From Desmonostoc muscorum FACHB-395 (GTDB taxonomy: Bacteria; Cyanobacteriota; Cyanobacteriia; Cyanobacteriales; Nostocaceae), in contig NZ_JACJSF010000071.1 in assembly GCF_014698035.1 (NCBI RefSeq), positions 1 through 40,076 on the forward strand: a DNA stretch of 40,076 nt, in the 5' to 3' direction. Numbering within the stretch: the stretch's first letter is position 1; each line of letters begins with the position of its first letter. Under the pieces are notes generated by a model that made no database searches, had not been told where the DNA came from, and worked only from the letters and a program-made list of their open reading frames with translations. Of this stretch, positions 16,410 to 25,995 are shown one piece after another. The position numbers were made by a program, and so were the translations under genes.

Positions 16410-16691
16410 ATGATGAGAGATGAAAATAAATTTAGAAATGTAAATAGAATCTTGGGAGATAGACCCCGATTAGGCCCATTTCCCGCCGATCAGATTTTCC
16501 CTTGGTCAGTTATAGCAATATTAAATATATTCGTTTTCAACTATATATTGAAAACAAGTTGGTTAGGCACAGGATTAAGCATAGCTTGGGGATGGGCTAC
16601 ATGGTGGTTACTTTCATCAAATCAAGAATTTTTTGGCAAGTTTGTGGCAGTGCCTCGAATTAGCAGAGGATATAAACGGCATAATTATTAA
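16410..16691 (+). CDS. VirB3-like inner membrane protein
   Basis: A 93-aa protein with two closely spaced hydrophobic segments (PWSVIAILNIFVFNYIL and WLGTGLSIAWGWATWWLL) and a basic C-terminus. Size, double membrane span and position immediately before VirB4 match VirB3/TrbD/TraL. VirB3 proteins link VirB4 to the inner membrane complex. Two adjacent ATGs (16410 and 16413) are equally possible starts. The stop is 4 bases before the VirB4 ATG. Confidence 0.65.
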   Translation: MMRDENKFRNVNRILGDRPRLGPFPADQIFPWSVIAILNIFVFNYILKTSWLGTGLSIAWGWATWWLLSSNQEFFGKFVAVPRISRGYKRHNY

Positions 16692-16695
16692 AGTT

Positions 16696-19542
16696 ATGGC
16701 AACAAAGCAGACAGATAAGATCAAAAAACAAAGGTTAGAAACCGAGCAAGTTAATGTAGTAAAAACTCTTACCCCCTTTGAAGACATTATCCATTTAGCT
16801 GGGGTTTGCGATATTGCTTTGGGAGGGAGAAAAGGGATAGGAGCATTAATTCTCAAAAATGGGGAATCGATTCAAATCAAATTCTGTTTTGATTGTGTTG
16901 GAATTCATTCTAACTTAGCCTCAGAGCAAATCCTCCCAATCTTTGAGAGCATAGAGGCAGGTTTAAAAGAGATCCCATCAGGAGAGTCATTAACCATACA
17001 TTTAGGTTCCTTTACAGACGATTATTCCAGGCAATCAGAATTAGAGTCTATCGAAACCAATTGTGATATTGAGCAATTGAAATTACTAATTAGGAGTGAA
17101 AGGTTACGAATCAAAGAACTAACTAAGTCTGGAGTCAGGAAGAACAAGTTTTTAAGATTATGGTGTACTTATACAGCGTTAGCTGAGTCAGAGAGAAGCC
17201 AAGACATTGTAGAGTCGGCAATCCGAAAGTTAGAGAAAGTTTGGTTCAAATTCACCGGAGAAATTCACGCTTTTAACAATAGCCGGATTGAAAATATTCT
17301 CAAGAATTCATTTAGTGATGGGTTTTTGCAGTGGGAATCGTTGCTGAGTAACAAAATGAAACTAGGGATTAGAGTTTTGAGTGCTGAAGATATTTGGAAA
17401 GTCTTATGGCATCAATTTAATCTGACATCACCAACAGCAATTCCTAATCCCTTAGTGATTAGTCAAACTCAAGGATTAGTAGAAAATCAAACAAGTGATT
17501 TTCACATTCGACATCATCTGTTGGAAAATGAAGAATCAGTTCCATTCTTAGATCGGCAATGGGTAAAGATTCAAGATAAATATATTGGGGTGATGAACTT
17601 TAGCCAAAAGCCGGGCGGCTGGATAGATGAACACTCTCAATTACGATACCTTTGGGAATTAATTTCCAAAGAAAGTATCTCAGATACAGAAATTATCTGT
17701 CAAATCACTAAAGCTAATCAGGCAATTACCAAAACTAATTTACAACGCCTTACTAAACAGTCAATTACATCGACAGCCTTATCAACAAGTAAAGGAAACA
17801 TCGATGTCAAAGCCGGAATAAATATTGAAGAATCTGTAGAGGCACAACGAACCATTTACAAAGGAAGCGTTGTCGTTTATACCGGAGTAGCTTTTCTTGT
17901 CCATAGAAAATCAACAAGAGAACTTAATGAGGCTTGCAAATACTTAGCTTCCTACTTTTTAAGACCAGCAGCAGTAGATCGAGAAAAAGAATACGCCTGG
18001 AAGACATGGTTGCAATGTTGTCCATTTGTTTGGGAGCCACTGCTGGCAAAACCTTTTAACCGCAGATTACCTTATTTCAGTTCCGAAGCACCAGGGCTGA
18101 TGCCTTTGATTCGTACAGCTACAGGAGATCAGACTGGCTTTGAGTTGATTGCCGAAGAGGGGGGTACGCCAGTACACCTGGATTTGTACAAACAGCATAA
18201 GAATATAGCAGTTTTTGGTGCAACTCGTTCCGGGAAATCAGTACTGGTGGCAGGAATTTTAACACCTGCATTAGCCCAAGATATACCAGTAGTAGCATTA
18301 GATTACCCCAAACCAGACGGGACATCGACATTTAGTGATTACACCAATTTGCTAGGTCAGGATGGAGCATACTTTGATATTTCCAAAGAGTCGAATAATT
18401 TGTTTGAACTACCTAATTTGAGGGGGATGGATCAAGAAACCATTAATGAAAGATTGAATGATTTTAAGGAATTCTTGAAATCAGTCTTAATGACAATGGT
18501 GATTGGAACTAGCGTGATTGGCGTTAGCCCTTCCATGATTACTAATATTGAATCAATCATTGCCCTAGCCTTAAAAACGTTTTTTAATGATGATGAAATC
18601 AAAGTCCGGTATAAGTTGGCATTAGCCGCAGGAGTTGGCACTAAAGCTTGGCTGGATACTCCCACATTACAAGATTTTTTGAATTATTGTTCGCCAGCAT
18701 TTCTCAAGATAGATTCTATAGCCAGCAATAGCCAGGAAATTTTATCAGCCTTGGAGCAAATCAGGTTGAGATTAAAGTACTGGCTCTCAACCAGAGTTGG
18801 AGAATCAATTAGTCGTCCCTCAACTTTCCGAACTGATGCTAAGTTGCTGGTATTTGCGCTGCGGAATTTATCGAGTGAGGCAGATGCAGCGATTTTAGCT
18901 TTATCAGCTTATGCCGCAGCCCTTCGACGTGCTTTATCTTCTAAAGCCAGTATCTTCTTTCTGGATGAAGCGCCGATTCTATTTCAATTTGATGCGATCG
19001 CCGAGTTAATTGGGCGGTTGTGTGCCAATGGCGCAAAAGCAGGGATACGAGTAATTCTCTCGGCTCAAGAACCAGAGAGTATTTACCAAAGCAAAGCCGC
19101 AGCAAAAATCTTCGCCAATATTACAACCCGATTGATCGGGAGAATTCAGTCTTCGGCAGTAGATCCCTTTGTTGCTAGATTTAAATATCCTTATGAAATC
19201 ATTCAAAACAATAGTACAGAGGCTTTCTACCCAACAAAATCTGGGATTTACTCACAGTGGTTATTAGATGATTTAGGTAAACTTACATTCTGTCGTTATT
19301 ATCCAGCCTATTGTTTATTGGCCGCAGTCGCTAATAATCCTTCGGAGCAAGAATTACGAACTTTATTCCTGAAAGAATATCAAGATAGCCCAATACTCGG
19401 ACTGGTGAAGTTTTCCGAAGATTACATCAAAATGATTCGAGGAGAGCCATTATCATCATCAGCCCAAGAATTACTCAGGAGTTTAACTCTTAAAACTTTA
19501 GTAGTGAAAAAAGGTGGAGCATTGCAGCATGAACAAACTTAA
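16696..19542 (+). CDS. virB4: VirB4/TraC-type conjugation ATPase
   Basis: A 948-aa ATPase of the type IV secretion system. The start at ATG 16696 is preferred over the TTG at 16633, which lies within the VirB3-like gene. The C-terminal motor domain has Walker A FGATRSGKSVLV (K514) and Walker B ASIFFLDEAPILF (D757, E758). It is followed by the RVILSAQEPESIYQS segment typical of the VirB4/TraC/HerA group. The N-terminal ~500 residues form the divergent VirB4 N-domain that docks on inner membrane partners. VirB4 drives substrate and pilin movement across the inner membrane. Its 3' end overlaps the next gene by 14 bases. Confidence 0.9.
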   Translation: MATKQTDKIKKQRLETEQVNVVKTLTPFEDIIHLAGVCDIALGGRKGIGALILKNGESIQIKFCFDCVGIHSNLASEQILPIFESIEAGLKEIPSGESLTIHLGSFTDDYSRQSELESIETNCDIEQLKLLIRSERLRIKELTKSGVRKNKFLRLWCTYTALAESERSQDIVESAIRKLEKVWFKFTGEIHAFNNSRIENILKNSFSDGFLQWESLLSNKMKLGIRVLSAEDIWKVLWHQFNLTSPTAIPNPLVISQTQGLVENQTSDFHIRHHLLENEESVPFLDRQWVKIQDKYIGVMNFSQKPGGWIDEHSQLRYLWELISKESISDTEIICQITKANQAITKTNLQRLTKQSITSTALSTSKGNIDVKAGINIEESVEAQRTIYKGSVVVYTGVAFLVHRKSTRELNEACKYLASYFLRPAAVDREKEYAWKTWLQCCPFVWEPLLAKPFNRRLPYFSSEAPGLMPLIRTATGDQTGFELIAEEGGTPVHLDLYKQHKNIAVFGATRSGKSVLVAGILTPALAQDIPVVALDYPKPDGTSTFSDYTNLLGQDGAYFDISKESNNLFELPNLRGMDQETINERLNDFKEFLKSVLMTMVIGTSVIGVSPSMITNIESIIALALKTFFNDDEIKVRYKLALAAGVGTKAWLDTPTLQDFLNYCSPAFLKIDSIASNSQEILSALEQIRLRLKYWLSTRVGESISRPSTFRTDAKLLVFALRNLSSEADAAILALSAYAAALRRALSSKASIFFLDEAPILFQFDAIAELIGRLCANGAKAGIRVILSAQEPESIYQSKAAAKIFANITTRLIGRIQSSAVDPFVARFKYPYEIIQNNSTEAFYPTKSGIYSQWLLDDLGKLTFCRYYPAYCLLAAVANNPSEQELRTLFLKEYQDSPILGLVKFSEDYIKMIRGEPLSSSAQELLRSLTLKTLVVKKGGALQHEQT

Positions 19543-20251
19543 AAGATTTAGTTTAACCGTGTTTATATCTAGCGGAGTTGCAAGCCTATTAATCACTGCA
19601 CCAAGTTATGGGCTATCACTAAATCTAGATAGTTTCCTGGCTTCAATTAAGAGCCAAATTGAGGGGGAAATGAGCCAAATTAGAAGTATAGCTTCAGATA
19701 AAATTAATACTTTGTGGGCAGCAGCCCAAGAGGATGCTAATTCTGCAATTAATAGTGCTACTGGTGTGATGGGTGCGCCAGATCCAGTTGAAAGTGGTCA
19801 GCGTCTGAAAGTAGCACTAGCCTCGGACTCTGACTGGGCATTAGCTTCAATACAAGCACAAGACTTACAGCGAGAAATTACCAAAGCCTCAGTATCTGGT
19901 GTATTAGGGCAACTTGGTCAGCAAGATACTTCTAAGAAAATTGATCAAACTGCACAAACGGCTCAAGATGCATCAGACCTGGGACATCTTGCGCAAGAGA
20001 TGAATGCCTCACAGAATATTTTAAAGGTAATGGCAGCCCAAAATGCACAGATAGTTTCGATGCTGGCACAACAGCGTACTGATTCTTTGCAATCACGCTC
20101 TGATACAGCACAGTCTAATATGATGCTGACACAGATTGCAGAACAATTAGCAGCAAATCGCCAAAAAGAAGACATTCAACAAGAAGGATTAATTTCTCTC
20201 AATCTCGAAGTTGCTGCTATGTCTGTACTCGATCCTACTTACTCACCCTGA
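19529..20251 (+). CDS. VirB5/TrbJ-like exported coiled-coil protein
   Basis: A 240-aa protein starting at ATG 19529, inside the end of virB4, with AAGGTGGAG upstream as ribosome binding site. A signal peptide is clear (basic NKLKRF, hydrophobic core, TAPSYG). The mature part is helical and Gln/Ala-rich, with SQIEGEMSQIRSIASDKIN near its start and QNAQIVSMLAQQRTDSLQ later. This pattern fits VirB5/TrbJ minor pilins or adhesins in size, export and position after VirB4. The sequence itself is too simple for a firm family call. Confidence 0.6.
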   Translation: MNKLKRFSLTVFISSGVASLLITAPSYGLSLNLDSFLASIKSQIEGEMSQIRSIASDKINTLWAAAQEDANSAINSATGVMGAPDPVESGQRLKVALASDSDWALASIQAQDLQREITKASVSGVLGQLGQQDTSKKIDQTAQTAQDASDLGHLAQEMNASQNILKVMAAQNAQIVSMLAQQRTDSLQSRSDTAQSNMMLTQIAEQLAANRQKEDIQQEGLISLNLEVAAMSVLDPTYSP

Positions 20252-20255
20252 AGAA

Positions 20256-20315
20256 AGTGTGTTTGCAATTCGCAATTCACAATGGGCTTCGCCCATTGCA
20301 AATTGTGAACACACT
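20256..20315. repeat. Hairpin repeat between virB5-like and virB6-like
   Basis: CAATGGGC (20280-20287), loop TTC, GCCCATTG (20291-20298). Outer arms AGTGTGTTTGCAATT and its near-complement ending GAACACACT extend the stem. It begins 5 bases after the stop at 20251 and may terminate or attenuate transcription inside the operon. Confidence 0.7.
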
Positions 20316-20351
20316 CCCTTAGACCTCTTATGCAAAAGAAAGGATTCTTAT

Positions 20352-21452
20352 ATGTATTTATTAGCGCAACAAGCGATTGGTGGTGATTTAGCCAAAAAAG
20401 CATCTGAAACAAGTGTATTCATATCAGCAGGATTTGATGATTTGTGGAATAAAACTTTAACTGGTGAACTGTACAACAGTATATGTACCGTAGGCGCATT
20501 ATTTGCAGTTGCGACATTAACCTTTTTCATGATTGAGTGGACAAAACAAATGCTCAATGGTGATGAGCAACGAGCTTTTACTGATTTTATCTGGCCCTTG
20601 ATTGTGGTGGTGTTGTTGTCAAATCATGGCAAAGTGCTAGGAAACTCGACGTTAGGGATTAGGAACTACATCAACAATGTAAATAATATGGTGTTGATAA
20701 AAACGGCTTCGGGGCTAGATTTAAGAGTCGCATTTCAAAAAGCAGCAGGGGTATCAGTAGCTCGAAGCGCTATCGGATTAGCAATTGAAAGATGTCGCAG
20801 TTCTTCATTACAGCCGAATGAAGCAATTGCTTGTTTACAACAGGCTAAAGAAGATTTAAGCCAAAAATACCCGTCAGCTTTTGATCAAAATAGTGGCCCC
20901 TTCAAATGGCTGATGGATGGGATAGATAAAGTCATTGAAGCTCCGATTGATGCAATAAAAAACAAAAGAAATCCACTTCAGATATTATTTTCTTCCATTA
21001 GTGGTTTTATTGGTTCCGGCGTGACTTCAATAATTTCATTGGTGATGCTGTCGATGAATGGCTCATATCAATGGGCAATTGAATTAACAATGTTAGTTAC
21101 AGCATTTCTCGGCCCACTTGCTGTTGGAGGTTCTTTGTTACCTTACGGAGCGAAATCAATTTACACTTGGCTGATTGGTTATTTCAGTATTGGCATAGGT
21201 AAACTCTCTTTTAATATGATTGTTGGTTTTGCTGGACAATTAATTTCTGATTCTCAAGCAGATCAACCTATGTTCTTCCTGTTTACAATTGGCATTTGCG
21301 CTCCCTTCTTGGCTACGGGATTAGCCGCAGGTGGTGGTTTAGCGCTGCTACAACAAATTAATAAAGCCTCAGAGACTTATGGTGCAATTGCCGCAGAAGC
21401 TGGCATTGCAATAATCACTAGAGGTGTTAGTTTGGCAAAGTTTATGAAATAA
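20352..21452 (+). CDS. VirB6/TrbL-like polytopic membrane protein
   Basis: A 366-aa protein. The open frame continues upstream to 20211, but that part is encoded by the hairpin repeat. The ATG at 20352, preceded by AAAGAAAGGA, is therefore chosen. Hydrophobic helices lie near 40-60 and 75-95. After a soluble middle segment, several more follow (SGFIGSGVTSIISLVML, WAIELTMLVTAFLGPLAVGGSLL, FLFTIGICAPFLATGLAAGGGL). A large soluble loop plus a C-terminal helix cluster is the VirB6/TrbL plan. VirB6 forms part of the inner membrane channel. Confidence 0.7.
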   Translation: MYLLAQQAIGGDLAKKASETSVFISAGFDDLWNKTLTGELYNSICTVGALFAVATLTFFMIEWTKQMLNGDEQRAFTDFIWPLIVVVLLSNHGKVLGNSTLGIRNYINNVNNMVLIKTASGLDLRVAFQKAAGVSVARSAIGLAIERCRSSSLQPNEAIACLQQAKEDLSQKYPSAFDQNSGPFKWLMDGIDKVIEAPIDAIKNKRNPLQILFSSISGFIGSGVTSIISLVMLSMNGSYQWAIELTMLVTAFLGPLAVGGSLLPYGAKSIYTWLIGYFSIGIGKLSFNMIVGFAGQLISDSQADQPMFFLFTIGICAPFLATGLAAGGGLALLQQINKASETYGAIAAEAGIAIITRGVSLAKFMK

Positions 21453-21463
21453 GAGATTCGTAA

Positions 21464-21600
21464 GAATTCAGTACTCAGGAGTCAGAAGCCAGAATATATA
21501 AGGAGTTTATTAAGATTAAGGTATTCATTTATCAAGTCTTTATTTGATTCTTTAACTCCTGAATTCTTACTCCTGAATTCTGACAGAGATTCAGCACTCC
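21464..21600. repeat. GAATTCAG/CTGAATTC hairpin repeat between virB6-like and virB8-like
   Basis: AGAATTCAGTACTCAGGAG at about 21463 is complementary to the ACTCCTGAATTCT units at 21555-21582. It forms a long imperfect stem around an AT-rich interior of some 60 bases. It is another Nostocales-type palindromic repeat in an operon gap. Confidence 0.7.
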
Positions 21601-21612
21601 TCTTCAAAAAAT

Positions 21613-22377
21613 ATGGTAAATACAAAAAACCGAAAACCAGAGCGATTACAGCTACTGCAATTTAATAAATCAGTCCCGACAAGAATTGGAATCATTTCAT
21701 TAGTAGGATTTTCTTGTGCAATATTTTCATTATTATTGCAATTTCTCAATTATGGAGCAATCAGAGGATTAAGTAAAAAGCAATTAGCTTTAGTACAGTT
21801 AGATGATGGCAAAACTATTACTGCTAAATCAGTAGACGAAAATCAACGTTCGCCAGAAGTAATTAAGAAGTTTGTTGGCGATACGTTTACTAGAATGTTT
21901 AGCTGGGATGGATTAGTTAAAATTTACAACGACTTGGGAGAACCAATTACCAAGCAAGACAAAGGAATAGATATTGATACAGCAAGTGGAAAAAAGAAAG
22001 TTACAACTAAGGCTTATGAAGCTGCATTTGCAATCAGTGAAAATCAGAACTTTCGAGCAGCCTTTTTACAAAAGCTAGCGCAACTCACCCCAAGCAGAAT
22101 ATTTGAAGGAAATATGCAAGCGTCTTTAATTCCTCGTTATATCGGAGAGCCGCGATTAATTAGAAATGGGGTATGGCAAGTAGATATCGTTGCAACTATT
22201 GTGACTTTTACAACCTCTGATAATACTGGACAAGGAATTACCTTCAATAAGACTGTGACTGTCGAAGCAGTAAATACGCCACAAGAAATTACTGCCCTCA
22301 CTGAACTTTCTCGGAAAATCTATGAAGCTCGTAGCGCTGGTTTAGAAATTACACAAATCAATGATCTAAAACCTTAA
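21613..22377 (+). CDS. VirB8/TrbF-like inner membrane protein
   Basis: A 254-aa bitopic protein with a short cytoplasmic N-terminus, one membrane helix near 24-45 (IGIISLVGFSCAIFSLLLQFL) and a periplasmic domain of about 200 residues. The domain has a helical first part and a beta-rich end (VWQVDIVATIVTFTT, then FNKTVTVEAVNTPQE), as in the NTF2-like fold of VirB8. It lies directly before VirB10. VirB8 nucleates assembly of the secretion channel. The ATG at 21613 is the natural start, but its ribosome binding site is weak. Confidence 0.68.
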   Translation: MVNTKNRKPERLQLLQFNKSVPTRIGIISLVGFSCAIFSLLLQFLNYGAIRGLSKKQLALVQLDDGKTITAKSVDENQRSPEVIKKFVGDTFTRMFSWDGLVKIYNDLGEPITKQDKGIDIDTASGKKKVTTKAYEAAFAISENQNFRAAFLQKLAQLTPSRIFEGNMQASLIPRYIGEPRLIRNGVWQVDIVATIVTFTTSDNTGQGITFNKTVTVEAVNTPQEITALTELSRKIYEARSAGLEITQINDLKP

Positions 22378-22382
22378 TAATC

Positions 22383-23948
22383 ATGTCACTAAAAAACGAA
22401 CACCAGAATTTGACTATAGATCAAATCTTGAGATTTTCAGAGGATACAAATGATGGACAAAGAAGAGAAAAACCTAACCGGGAAGACTCCGAAGAATTTC
22501 CATTGATTACCAAGCACACTGTCAGTACTTCTCCTTGGTCAAGATTAGGGATAATCGCTATTCCTTTTGGCTTAGGGTTTTTAGCGATATTCTATTTTCT
22601 TAATGGCATTTTCAATCCTGGTAGAAGTCCAGAAGCGATAACTGCTAAAGCTGATAAAACATCCCCAGCTTTGGAGAAAGTCGAGCCAAAAGATGGTGAT
22701 GTCTATGCCAAATTAGCCTTGAATAAACAAGAAGATGAATTAAATAAGATTAATCAGAGTAAGCAGGAAGTTAAAGTTAATAATAAACCTGTAAGTGTTG
22801 CAGCTTCACCACCACTATCAACAGCTAGACCTGTAGCACAAACACAAAGTCCTAGCCCTAGACGATATTACGTTCCGAGTAGAACTAACTCGACTATTTC
22901 ATCATCACCTCGTAATCAAATATTGCCAAGAATTAGTAATCCTGTTAGGACTGTTACGCCGATAACAGAAACGCCAACAGACGTGATAGCTGAATTTAAT
23001 CGACTTCGCAGCTTAGGATCTTACGGAAAAATCGCTTATACACCTACTTCAAATAACCAGCAGATATCAACAGAGGCAACATCCTTTCAAACACCGAGTA
23101 CAACACGAATTCAACTACAGCCACCTAATAGTGCTTATACAACACAGGAAACACGTCCTAACTTCTCTAACAGTACACCCACAGAAATTGAGAAAATTCG
23201 CCCTCGTTGGTCAGCCAATTCTAAATCTGATAAACAAATAGCAGATGCTAATTACTTGCCTCAAGAAAACCAAATTCTGCAACAGCGTAAAACTCGCTAT
23301 TTAGTTGTTGGGGAATTCGCAAATGGTGTTTTAGTGACTTCAGTCGTCAAGCAGCAAAGCGAAAATCGCTTCCAACAACAGCAAAATCCAGATGATAGTA
23401 AACGCTATGTTGCTAGATTAACGGCTGACTTGCATGACAACTATGGAAATGTGGCAATTCATAAAGGCACTTTATTGGCCGTTGAACCCCTACAGGTTAA
23501 TGGTGGCTCTTATGTAAGTGTGCAAGTCACGAGCATTATCAAAGATAACACTGAGTACCCAATTAGTAGCGGTGCAATTTCTGTATTAGGAGAAGGCGGA
23601 AAACCGTTGTTAGCTAAACAGTTCCAAGATCACAAAGGCGGAGGTTCTGACTTGACTGTGGCATTAGCCAGTGGTTTGGGTCAAGTAGGAGCAATCCTGA
23701 ATCAATCTGATTCCAGTAGCAGTGTAATTAATTCTGCTACTGGGACATTTAGCTCTAGCACGACTTCAAACAGCCAGCGCAATATTGGCGGGGCATTCTT
23801 ACAAGGTGCTTTTGGCAAGCTTAGTGACATTATTACTCGTCGTGCAGAAACTTCTAACCAACAAATCACCCCTCGCCCCAATGTTTGGTATATCCCACAA
23901 GGGACGAAGATTACCTTTTTGGTGAACCGTTCTCTGGAGTTGCCGTGA
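22383..23948 (+). CDS. virB10: VirB10/TrbI-type conjugation scaffold protein
   Basis: A 521-aa protein with the VirB10 plan: cytoplasmic N-terminus, one membrane helix at about 54-76 (LGIIAIPFGLGFLAIFYFL), a long Ser/Thr/Pro/Gln-rich periplasmic stretch (about 110-310), then a TrbI/VirB10 C-terminal beta-barrel domain. The last part has TRYLVVGEFANGVLVTSVV, HKGTLLAVEPLQVNG, and the terminal PNVWYIPQGTKITFLVNRSL typical of the family. VirB10 spans the envelope and gates the outer membrane pore. It starts 5 bases after virB8-like and overlaps the next gene by 4 bases. Confidence 0.85.
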   Translation: MSLKNEHQNLTIDQILRFSEDTNDGQRREKPNREDSEEFPLITKHTVSTSPWSRLGIIAIPFGLGFLAIFYFLNGIFNPGRSPEAITAKADKTSPALEKVEPKDGDVYAKLALNKQEDELNKINQSKQEVKVNNKPVSVAASPPLSTARPVAQTQSPSPRRYYVPSRTNSTISSSPRNQILPRISNPVRTVTPITETPTDVIAEFNRLRSLGSYGKIAYTPTSNNQQISTEATSFQTPSTTRIQLQPPNSAYTTQETRPNFSNSTPTEIEKIRPRWSANSKSDKQIADANYLPQENQILQQRKTRYLVVGEFANGVLVTSVVKQQSENRFQQQQNPDDSKRYVARLTADLHDNYGNVAIHKGTLLAVEPLQVNGGSYVSVQVTSIIKDNTEYPISSGAISVLGEGGKPLLAKQFQDHKGGGSDLTVALASGLGQVGAILNQSDSSSSVINSATGTFSSSTTSNSQRNIGGAFLQGAFGKLSDIITRRAETSNQQITPRPNVWYIPQGTKITFLVNRSLELP

Positions 23949-24676
23949 AGAAGTTAAAACTCGTGACAGCGTTCCCGCTTGGGGTTGCTGCTTTTTTGGC
24001 AGTGTGTTTAGTTCCAGTCAAAACTTATGCTCAAAGCACAGTCCGCACTATAAAGCAATCTCAGGTTAGTGGCAGTACTGCCAAGCTGCAAAAAATTAAG
24101 GTCTGGAATGGCTCAGGCGTATCAATTTCATTTTATGAAGTCAATGAGATGGTGAAGCGGGTGTGGATTGACGATCCCTCACAAGTTTTGATTGACACTG
24201 ATGGTTGTTTAGAGGGAATCGACCAGAACTGTCAAAACAGTAGTGCTGGACTACTTCACTTACGCCGGATCAAAAAGCTTCCGGTTCCAGGACTGCCGCA
24301 AACAAGTGCAACTTTGCTTACAGTGATTACTCAAACTGCTTCTGGCTCGCGCAAAGTTTACCACTTTCAAGTTACCCCATCTAATTCCCGTCCTGAATAC
24401 AGTCAAGTGTCAATTATCTCGGATAAGCCATCTTCAACAGTAACTCGACCCTTATTATCGCCCCTAGTACAAACTATCAACACCACAAAACAAATCAGAG
24501 CGGGGATGAGGGTAGCGATTAGTAATGGTTCGCTCTCCTCATCTGATGAACTTCACAATCGGATTGAGCAATTCTTGACTCATTTTCAAGCTGGAGAGCA
24601 AATGCCTACTGCGGCAGATAAGGCTGGTGTTTCACTGAAATTAGTTAACAAATTAATCGAGCTTGGACAAATATGA
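23945..24676 (+). CDS. Exported protein, VirB9/TrbG-like candidate
   Basis: A 243-aa protein starting at GTG 23945, inside the GTGA overlap with virB10. This start leaves a proper signal peptide (KKLKLVTAF, hydrophobic core, KTYAQ). The mature domain has beta-rich stretches (LQKIKVWNGSGVSISFYEVN, SGSRKVYHFQVTP), which recall the N-terminal domain of VirB9/TraK secretins-like proteins. The last 60 residues are helical. Position next to VirB10 supports a VirB9 role, but order VirB10 then VirB9 is reversed from the classical operon and identity is not firm. A lipoprotein VirB7 was not seen. Confidence 0.5.
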   Translation: MKKLKLVTAFPLGVAAFLAVCLVPVKTYAQSTVRTIKQSQVSGSTAKLQKIKVWNGSGVSISFYEVNEMVKRVWIDDPSQVLIDTDGCLEGIDQNCQNSSAGLLHLRRIKKLPVPGLPQTSATLLTVITQTASGSRKVYHFQVTPSNSRPEYSQVSIISDKPSSTVTRPLLSPLVQTINTTKQIRAGMRVAISNGSLSSSDELHNRIEQFLTHFQAGEQMPTAADKAGVSLKLVNKLIELGQI

Positions 24677-25887
24677 AATCATCAAATCGTTCGCCCAAAA
24701 TTACTTTTGACATGATTCGCTATTTAATATTGTTTGGATTGCTAGGAGGATTGTTTATTCACAGTTTTTGGAAGTATGGAATTATGAATCAGGTAATTGG
24801 ATTTCTGCTGCCCAAAGCCTCAGCACAAGTCCCATTTGTCAGTAGCAATAATGGCTTGATTCCAGACTGGTCAAAAATGAAGTTTCAAGACATGATTGTA
24901 TCTGAATCTGGTAATGTGACTTACCCAACTGACCGAGGTAATCAGACTAGAATTTGGCAAGCTGGACAAAGTATTGGCGATTTTATGGAGCTTGGGGATT
25001 TTGAAGATGCCAATTTCGACATTCAAAAACTCACTCTATCCACAATATCTCAAGTCTTAAGTATTGATTTAGATAGCTTAAAGCTTTCTGATTTGGGAAT
25101 AATCAAAACTCAGACTCTTAGCGATTTAGTCAAGGCTATACCTGATTTAGCTGCTCAATCAGCCAGTAGTGTACCGCCAATAGCTGACTTTCTTCGCCAA
25201 ATGGGTATCAGCACTAATCAAAAAATTGGTAACGTTGCTAATTATTACAATTTAGATAATATCACTCTCGGCAATGAAATTGACTTATCTAAATATAAAC
25301 TGACATCGATTCCGGGAATTGAAAACTCATCATTTGATAAATTTGCTAATTGGCAAGATACTCTCATTTCAGACATCCCGGGATTGAAAGATTTACCTTG
25401 GAATAATTTTCCTAGCCTGCCAGAGCCGGATCTTTCTTTCGTTGGTCAAGTAGATTTGCCTTTAGGAGATATAGAAGCTAACCGGATTCGCAGCATCTCT
25501 GGCAGTTATCAAGAGGGTTTTAATGTCCCTTGTAATCAAAATAATTGCGCCCACTTTGAAGCTTCAGGTCTTGGTAAGACTACTGGAGCGCAATGGATTT
25601 CGGGAAAAGTTCAGAAAGTTAAAGGTGGGTATGGAATTTTAGCTGTAGCTAATGGGGGTTTTGAGCCAACTGGTCGCCATCCCTTTGGTAAATCATTTAA
25701 ACAAGTGGTTTGGGATATAGATGAATCGAGCGGTTCTATTAACACTGCTATGTTTTTCCGTTTCTGCAAGACTATTCCTTTTGTTGGTCGGACTTGTACC
25801 CCCTATTTTATCGGGCCAGTGCCATTCATTACTTACCATGAAAAAGACCCAATTATTTTTGGTAGTCCTTCTAGCGTCCCCGATTGA
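24673..25887 (+). CDS. Exported protein of unknown function in the conjugation cluster
   Basis: I do not recognise this 404-aa protein. It overlaps the preceding gene by the ATGA motif, so it belongs to the same operon. A membrane or signal helix lies near 16-35, followed by LLPKASAQVPF, a good signal peptidase site. Residues about 90-280 are leucine-rich with repeated short patterns such as SLKLSDLGIIKTQTLSDL. The C-terminal ~130 residues hold six cysteines (NVPCNQNNCAHF, FFRFCKTI, GRTCTPYF and others) and look like a compact disulphide-bonded domain. It is probably a periplasmic or surface component specific to cyanobacterial conjugation systems. Confidence 0.7.
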   Translation: MKSSNRSPKITFDMIRYLILFGLLGGLFIHSFWKYGIMNQVIGFLLPKASAQVPFVSSNNGLIPDWSKMKFQDMIVSESGNVTYPTDRGNQTRIWQAGQSIGDFMELGDFEDANFDIQKLTLSTISQVLSIDLDSLKLSDLGIIKTQTLSDLVKAIPDLAAQSASSVPPIADFLRQMGISTNQKIGNVANYYNLDNITLGNEIDLSKYKLTSIPGIENSSFDKFANWQDTLISDIPGLKDLPWNNFPSLPEPDLSFVGQVDLPLGDIEANRIRSISGSYQEGFNVPCNQNNCAHFEASGLGKTTGAQWISGKVQKVKGGYGILAVANGGFEPTGRHPFGKSFKQVVWDIDESSGSINTAMFFRFCKTIPFVGRTCTPYFIGPVPFITYHEKDPIIFGSPSSVPD

Positions 25888-25995
25888 ATGCCACTAAGAT
25901 TCATGTGGAACCTAGCCAGGAATATCAATGATTTACGCTTTTATTAGTACCATTCCGTCCCCAATTAACTATTGTTACTCCTGAATTGTTACGTT

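Noticed and set aside
20211..20351. Upstream extension of the VirB6-like protein
   Set aside because: It overlaps the VirB5-like gene and is encoded by a hairpin repeat; a good ribosome binding site precedes ATG 20352.
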